This document shows positions 60,955-64,000 of a stretch of 64,000 nucleotides of DNA, one piece after another. The position numbers and the translations under genes are program-made. The notes under the pieces are model-generated. The model ran no database searches. It had not been told where the DNA came from and saw only the letters and a list, made by a program, of their open reading frames with translations. The DNA is from Erwinia psidii. Lineage in GTDB: Bacteria; Pseudomonadota; Gammaproteobacteria; Enterobacterales; Enterobacteriaceae. The DNA lies in the NCBI RefSeq assembly GCF_003846135.1, contig NZ_RHHM01000010.1, positions 104,341 through 168,340 of the forward strand. Direction: 5' to 3'. The stretch's first letter is position 1, and each line of letters starts with the position of its first letter.

Positions 60955-61344
60955 GTTGTCTCTCCTTTGCGTTGGACTCGCTTTATCCTGCTCAATCCGA
61001 ACAGGAATTACCGACGCAAAGATGACAACCTGTGTAGCGAAACCGCCAGGCTGCAGGGCGTGGGCGGAAGATAACATCATGATGTCCGCGTTGAGCGAAA
61101 AGCAGAGGTTTGACTCACCCCCACGGCGCGTAATATGACATGCCGGTCACAAGCTCAGGCAGCGCCTGCTGCAGGTGTTCCCTGATGAAAACCCACACTC
61201 CACTGGCTTTCCGCAAAATAAAACTGCCCGTTATTTGTAAATTATTTTAATGATTTCCAGTTAATGCCGATAACCACTTTGAGCGAGATTGATAGAATCT
61301 TAAGCAGAGAATTTAAATGATTTAAAATAATAGGGTTATAAAAA
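60955..61344. promoter_or_regulatory. Divergent region between leuA-like gene and chemoreceptor
   Basis: About 390 bases without a gene. No Leu-rich leader peptide or attenuator was seen before the leuA-like gene. The right end holds the chemoreceptor promoter. Confidence 0.45.
61247..61273 (+). promoter_or_regulatory. Sigma-28 (FliA) promoter of the chemoreceptor gene
   Basis: GCCGATAA (61266-61273) matches the FliA -10 element exactly and follows TTAA (61247-61250) at a 15-base spacing, where the consensus is TAAA. It lies about 70 bases upstream of the start codon. Confidence 0.82.
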
Positions 61345-63279
61345 ATGAATCATCTGAGACTCAACGGTTATTTCATGAATTTTAAGGTGGGAACCAAACT
61401 CGGTATGGGTTTTCTTGTGGTAATTAGTGCCCTTATCATTACGGCACTGGTTGCATCAGGCTGTCTTGACATCATTCAGGATAACTCGGCAAGACGAAGT
61501 CTCACCATCGAGATGAACAGCACATTCGGCACGGCCCGCCTTAATCGCACCCTGTATCAGTACACCAATGAGCAGCAGTATGCTGATAAAAATGCCGAAG
61601 CGCTTAAACAGCTGAGAAACCAGTACAATAAGTTGGCGCAATTTAACTGGGATGCAGGGGGAAAAACGTTTCTTAATGGTATTGAAGAAGCCATGAACAG
61701 CTATGGAACGCAAAGAAACATTTTAGTTGATTATATGCAGCGCATGATGGCAATGGCTGCTTCTTTGCAGCAACTTCCGTATCTCAGTCTTGCAAAAAGC
61801 ATGGATTATCTTGCTGAAGGCGGAACGCTGGCTTCTGATACGTCTTCTTTACTGGAACGCTTGTCGTCACAGCTTAAAGAAGTCAATTTGCAGCTTTTGA
61901 CTTTTATCAAACTACCGGAAGATAACAGCAGAGCAGCGCTGAACATCGCCCTTGGCGAGGCCAGAAAAACGGCGATTATGCTTGAAGAGGCTAAAAACCC
62001 AGCGTTGTCCGACGTCACCTCATCAGCCCTTAACATTATTGATAAGGTCTCTTCTTCAGTCTCTCCCTTTGAAACGCTTTGGTCTGCGCATCATACGGCG
62101 GCAAAAACGCTGGTAGGCAGAGCTGAGGATTTTGACGCATCCCTGGCAAGAATGTTTGATTATCAAAAGAAAATATCTTCTGATTTTATTAAAACGGCGC
62201 AGATCAAAATTGCCATTCTGTCGTTACTGGCTGTGATAATAAGCGTTCTGTTTGCCTGGCGGATAACCCTGAGTATTAAGCGGCCGTTGTCGCAAACACT
62301 CAGTATGGCACGCCGGATCGCTGAGGGCGACCTGACTCCGACTGCCCTAAGCTATCGCAAAGATGAGCTGGGGCTGTTAATGCAGGCTTTTGATAATATG
62401 CGGATTAAGCTTGAAGAAATAATCAGCAACGTCCGTAACGGCGTATCGAACGTAAACAGCGCGGCCACAGAAATAGCGATGGGAAATGAAGATTTATCAT
62501 CGCGTACTGAACAGCAGGCTGCCGCAGTTGTTCAGACAGCGGCCAGTATTGAGCAACTTACCTCAACGGTAAAACTTAACAGCGAGAATGCGATTTGTGC
62601 CAGCAAGCTTGCCGGGGAAGCGTCGTCGCAGGCCACCCAGGGAGGTCAGGTTGTCAGCGGGGTGGTTAATACTATGGAAGAAATCAGGAAAAGCTCCTCA
62701 CGCATTTCTGAAATAACCCAGGTAATAAATGGCATTGCTTTTCAGACAAATATTCTGGCTCTGAATGCCGCCGTTGAAGCAGCCAGGGCAGGCGAAGATG
62801 GAAGAGGTTTTGCTGTCGTCGCGGGGGAAGTAAGAAATCTGGCACAGCGGAGTGCAACGGCTGCAAAAGAAATAGAAGGGCTTATTCAGGAGTCTGTTGG
62901 CCAGGTTAACACTGGCGCTGCACAGGTTGAACATGCAGGTAAAACAATGCAATCCATTATTGATGCTGTGGCTCAGGTGAATGAGGTGATGAAAGAAATA
63001 GCTACCGCTTCAGATGAGCAAAACCGCGGGATCGGTCAGGTCAGTCAGGCGATGACTGAAATGGACAGCACCACTCAACAAAATGCCGCACTGGTAGAGC
63101 AGTCAGCCGCAGCGGCCGGATCTCTTCAGCAAGAAGCCGGGCGTCTGGAGCAGGCGGTGGCTTTCTTCAAAACCGAATCTGTTCTGGTGTCCTCTGTGCC
63201 AACGGCTACCATAAGAAAACTGCAAAAACCGGTTACAGCTAACTCGCATTCTTCAGTGGAAAACTGGCAGTTATTTTGA
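61345..63279 (+). CDS. Methyl-accepting chemotaxis protein
   Basis: The 644-residue transmembrane receptor has a first membrane span at about 20-42, a large helical periplasmic sensor (about 43-285), a second span at about 286-306 ([17 protein letters not shown]), a HAMP domain (about 307-360) and a cytoplasmic signalling domain. The signalling tip reads [32 protein letters not shown]. The C-terminus NWQLF resembles the NWETF pentapeptide that tethers CheR and CheB, so it may be a high-abundance type receptor. The start could also be the ATG at 61375. The ligand is unknown. The sensor is longer than in Tsr/Tar. Confidence 0.92.
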   Translation: MNHLRLNGYFMNFKVGTKLGMGFLVVISALIITALVASGCLDIIQDNSARRSLTIEMNSTFGTARLNRTLYQYTNEQQYADKNAEALKQLRNQYNKLAQFNWDAGGKTFLNGIEEAMNSYGTQRNILVDYMQRMMAMAASLQQLPYLSLAKSMDYLAEGGTLASDTSSLLERLSSQLKEVNLQLLTFIKLPEDNSRAALNIALGEARKTAIMLEEAKNPALSDVTSSALNIIDKVSSSVSPFETLWSAHHTAAKTLVGRAEDFDASLARMFDYQKKISSDFIKTAQIKIAILSLLAVIISVLFAWRITLSIKRPLSQTLSMARRIAEGDLTPTALSYRKDELGLLMQAFDNMRIKLEEIISNVRNGVSNVNSAATEIAMGNEDLSSRTEQQAAAVVQTAASIEQLTSTVKLNSENAICASKLAGEASSQATQGGQVVSGVVNTMEEIRKSSSRISEITQVINGIAFQTNILALNAAVEAARAGEDGRGFAVVAGEVRNLAQRSATAAKEIEGLIQESVGQVNTGAAQVEHAGKTMQSIIDAVAQVNEVMKEIATASDEQNRGIGQVSQAMTEMDSTTQQNAALVEQSAAAAGSLQQEAGRLEQAVAFFKTESVLVSSVPTATIRKLQKPVTANSHSSVENWQLF

Positions 63280-63878
63280 TGTCACAGGGGCTTAAATATG
63301 CCTGAGATGAAATCATAGCAGGCTGCGCCAGCGGCCTCACTTGTCAGTAAAATGCAATGCAGGAATGATTTGCTGGCTCAACCGTCAGGCTTCTGCTTCA
63401 ACTTAATTGCCCACGTTGATGCTCATAACGGGAATATTGGCAATGTTCACTGTCAGTCACAAGCAAAGCAGCTTCCAAACTGCAAAGGTAAGTCTTGTAG
63501 CGGAAGATGGCGGACTATTTTGTCATTCGAGGTCAACTTCTGGCAGAGGGCTGCTGTTGCAGCCCTGATAAATTAGACGTTGAGCCGTGATTTGTGTTTT
63601 ATCATATTGAAAAAAATATATTTAATTATTATAGATATTATTTGTGCTCATTTTTTTTAAAGGTGATGGGTTTTCCAGCCTGCTGGGCTTGTTATTAAGT
63701 GTAAAATTAATCGAAAATGCTTTAATTTTCATATCATCAGTGATTGAAATGCATTGAATTACCACGGTTTTTATTCCTAAATCCGCTGCGATTATCATTT
63801 CAAGTTCTAATTAAATCAGCGCTTTTTAATTTGAAGATACAACCTTGCCGGATCAGTTCCTCTCGGTTGGCCAACACT
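63280..63878. other. Gap before the insertion sequence
   Basis: About 600 bases with no supported gene, AT-rich from 63590 onward. A 74-codon frame (63352-63576) has no ribosome binding site and no recognisable product. Confidence 0.45.
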
Positions 63879-64000
63879 GTAGTGGCATAGTGAATTTGGC
63901 CACCTGAATAGAGGTGATATCATCACCTCATAGCCAAAACAGGTGACATTATGACCGGACGTAACAGACGCAATTTTAGCCCTGAGTTTCGCCTCGAAGC
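63879..64000 (+). mobile_element. Left end of an IS3-family insertion sequence (partial)
   Basis: The element appears to begin near TGTAGTGGCATAG at about 63879, with the TG start usual for IS3 ends, and runs off the window. GAGGTGAT (63911-63918) pairs with ATCACCTC (63922-63929) just before the transposase gene. The exact end cannot be fixed without the other terminus. Confidence 0.7.
63951..64000 (+). CDS. IS3-family transposase OrfA (5' end only)
   Basis: ATG at 63951 behind AGGTGA opens into MTGRNRRNFSPEFRLEA, the standard beginning of IS3-family OrfA proteins, which carry an N-terminal helix-turn-helix that binds the element ends. The remainder lies outside the window. Confidence 0.82.
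   Translation, partial: MTGRNRRNFSPEFRLE

Noticed and set aside
63352..63576. 74-codon frame before the insertion sequence
   Set aside because: No ribosome binding site and no recognisable product.
1..64000. CRISPR arrays, tRNA or rRNA genes
   Set aside because: No regularly spaced short repeats and no tRNA- or rRNA-like sequence were noticed on reading, though no covariance search could be run.

Overview
The window looks like chromosomal DNA of a motile, flagellated member of the Enterobacterales. The ldcA-emtA-ycgR-ymgE neighbourhood, a MsgA/DinI-like SOS protein, YddG, periplasmic trehalase and a CheR-tethered chemoreceptor all fit that order. Erwiniaceae (Erwinia/Pantoea type) is my best guess, made on gene content only and not certain. 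The core-like parts are moderately GC-rich. Several accessory islands are clearly AT-rich.

Region by region. 1-1640 holds the 3' end of a phage-tail-like gene, small ORFs and a DinI-family gene with a perfect LexA box, so it may be the edge of a prophage. 1700-5720 holds two small lipoproteins, ldcA, emtA, the flagellar brake ycgR with a sigma-28 promoter, and ymgE. 6258-11144 is a four-gene chaperone-usher fimbrial operon. 11238-15231 holds a Fur-boxed ferrioxamine/ferrichrome-type receptor and trehalase. 15772-16953 is an orphan VasL/ImpA-type T6SS accessory gene. 16993-21983 pairs a C4-dicarboxylate exchanger with a three-domain soluble NADH:fumarate reductase, transcribed divergently. It is followed by a 109-bp tandem duplication, and then by a periplasmic peroxiredoxin and a short DsbD-like electron carrier.

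24536-38823 is a complete two-partner-secretion contact-dependent inhibition locus: CdiB, a 4061-residue CdiA and an immunity protein. The receptor-binding-like stretch and the toxin/immunity end are AT-rich. Downstream (38860-42670) is a graveyard: a second truncated CdiA fragment, a frameshifted tyrosine recombinase, a small YjfB-like motility gene, and a decayed urea-catabolism locus in which an allophanate-hydrolase relic is joined to the tail of UrtE.

42677-47800 is a two-gene operon that I cannot assign to a named system. One protein (565 residues) resembles TULIP/P-47-type proteins. The other (1138 residues) appears to combine a beta-propeller, an Ig-like domain and a hydrophobic helical C-terminal half. 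Neither has a signal peptide. This is the best candidate for an undescribed, possibly toxin-like, system.

49121-54155 is a catabolic cluster: a D-amino-acid-oxidase-type flavoprotein, a GntR/FCD regulator, a small unknown protein, an aldehyde dehydrogenase and a DapA-family lyase. An identical 10-bp site, TTGTATACAT, lies about 110 bp upstream of both transcription units and is the likely operator. The enzyme set resembles the D-hydroxyproline route, but no epimerase is present. Then come yddG, an MFS transporter, two AraC-type regulators, a stand-alone long-type 2-isopropylmalate synthase, a chemoreceptor with a sigma-28 promoter, and the left end of an IS3-family element that runs off the window.
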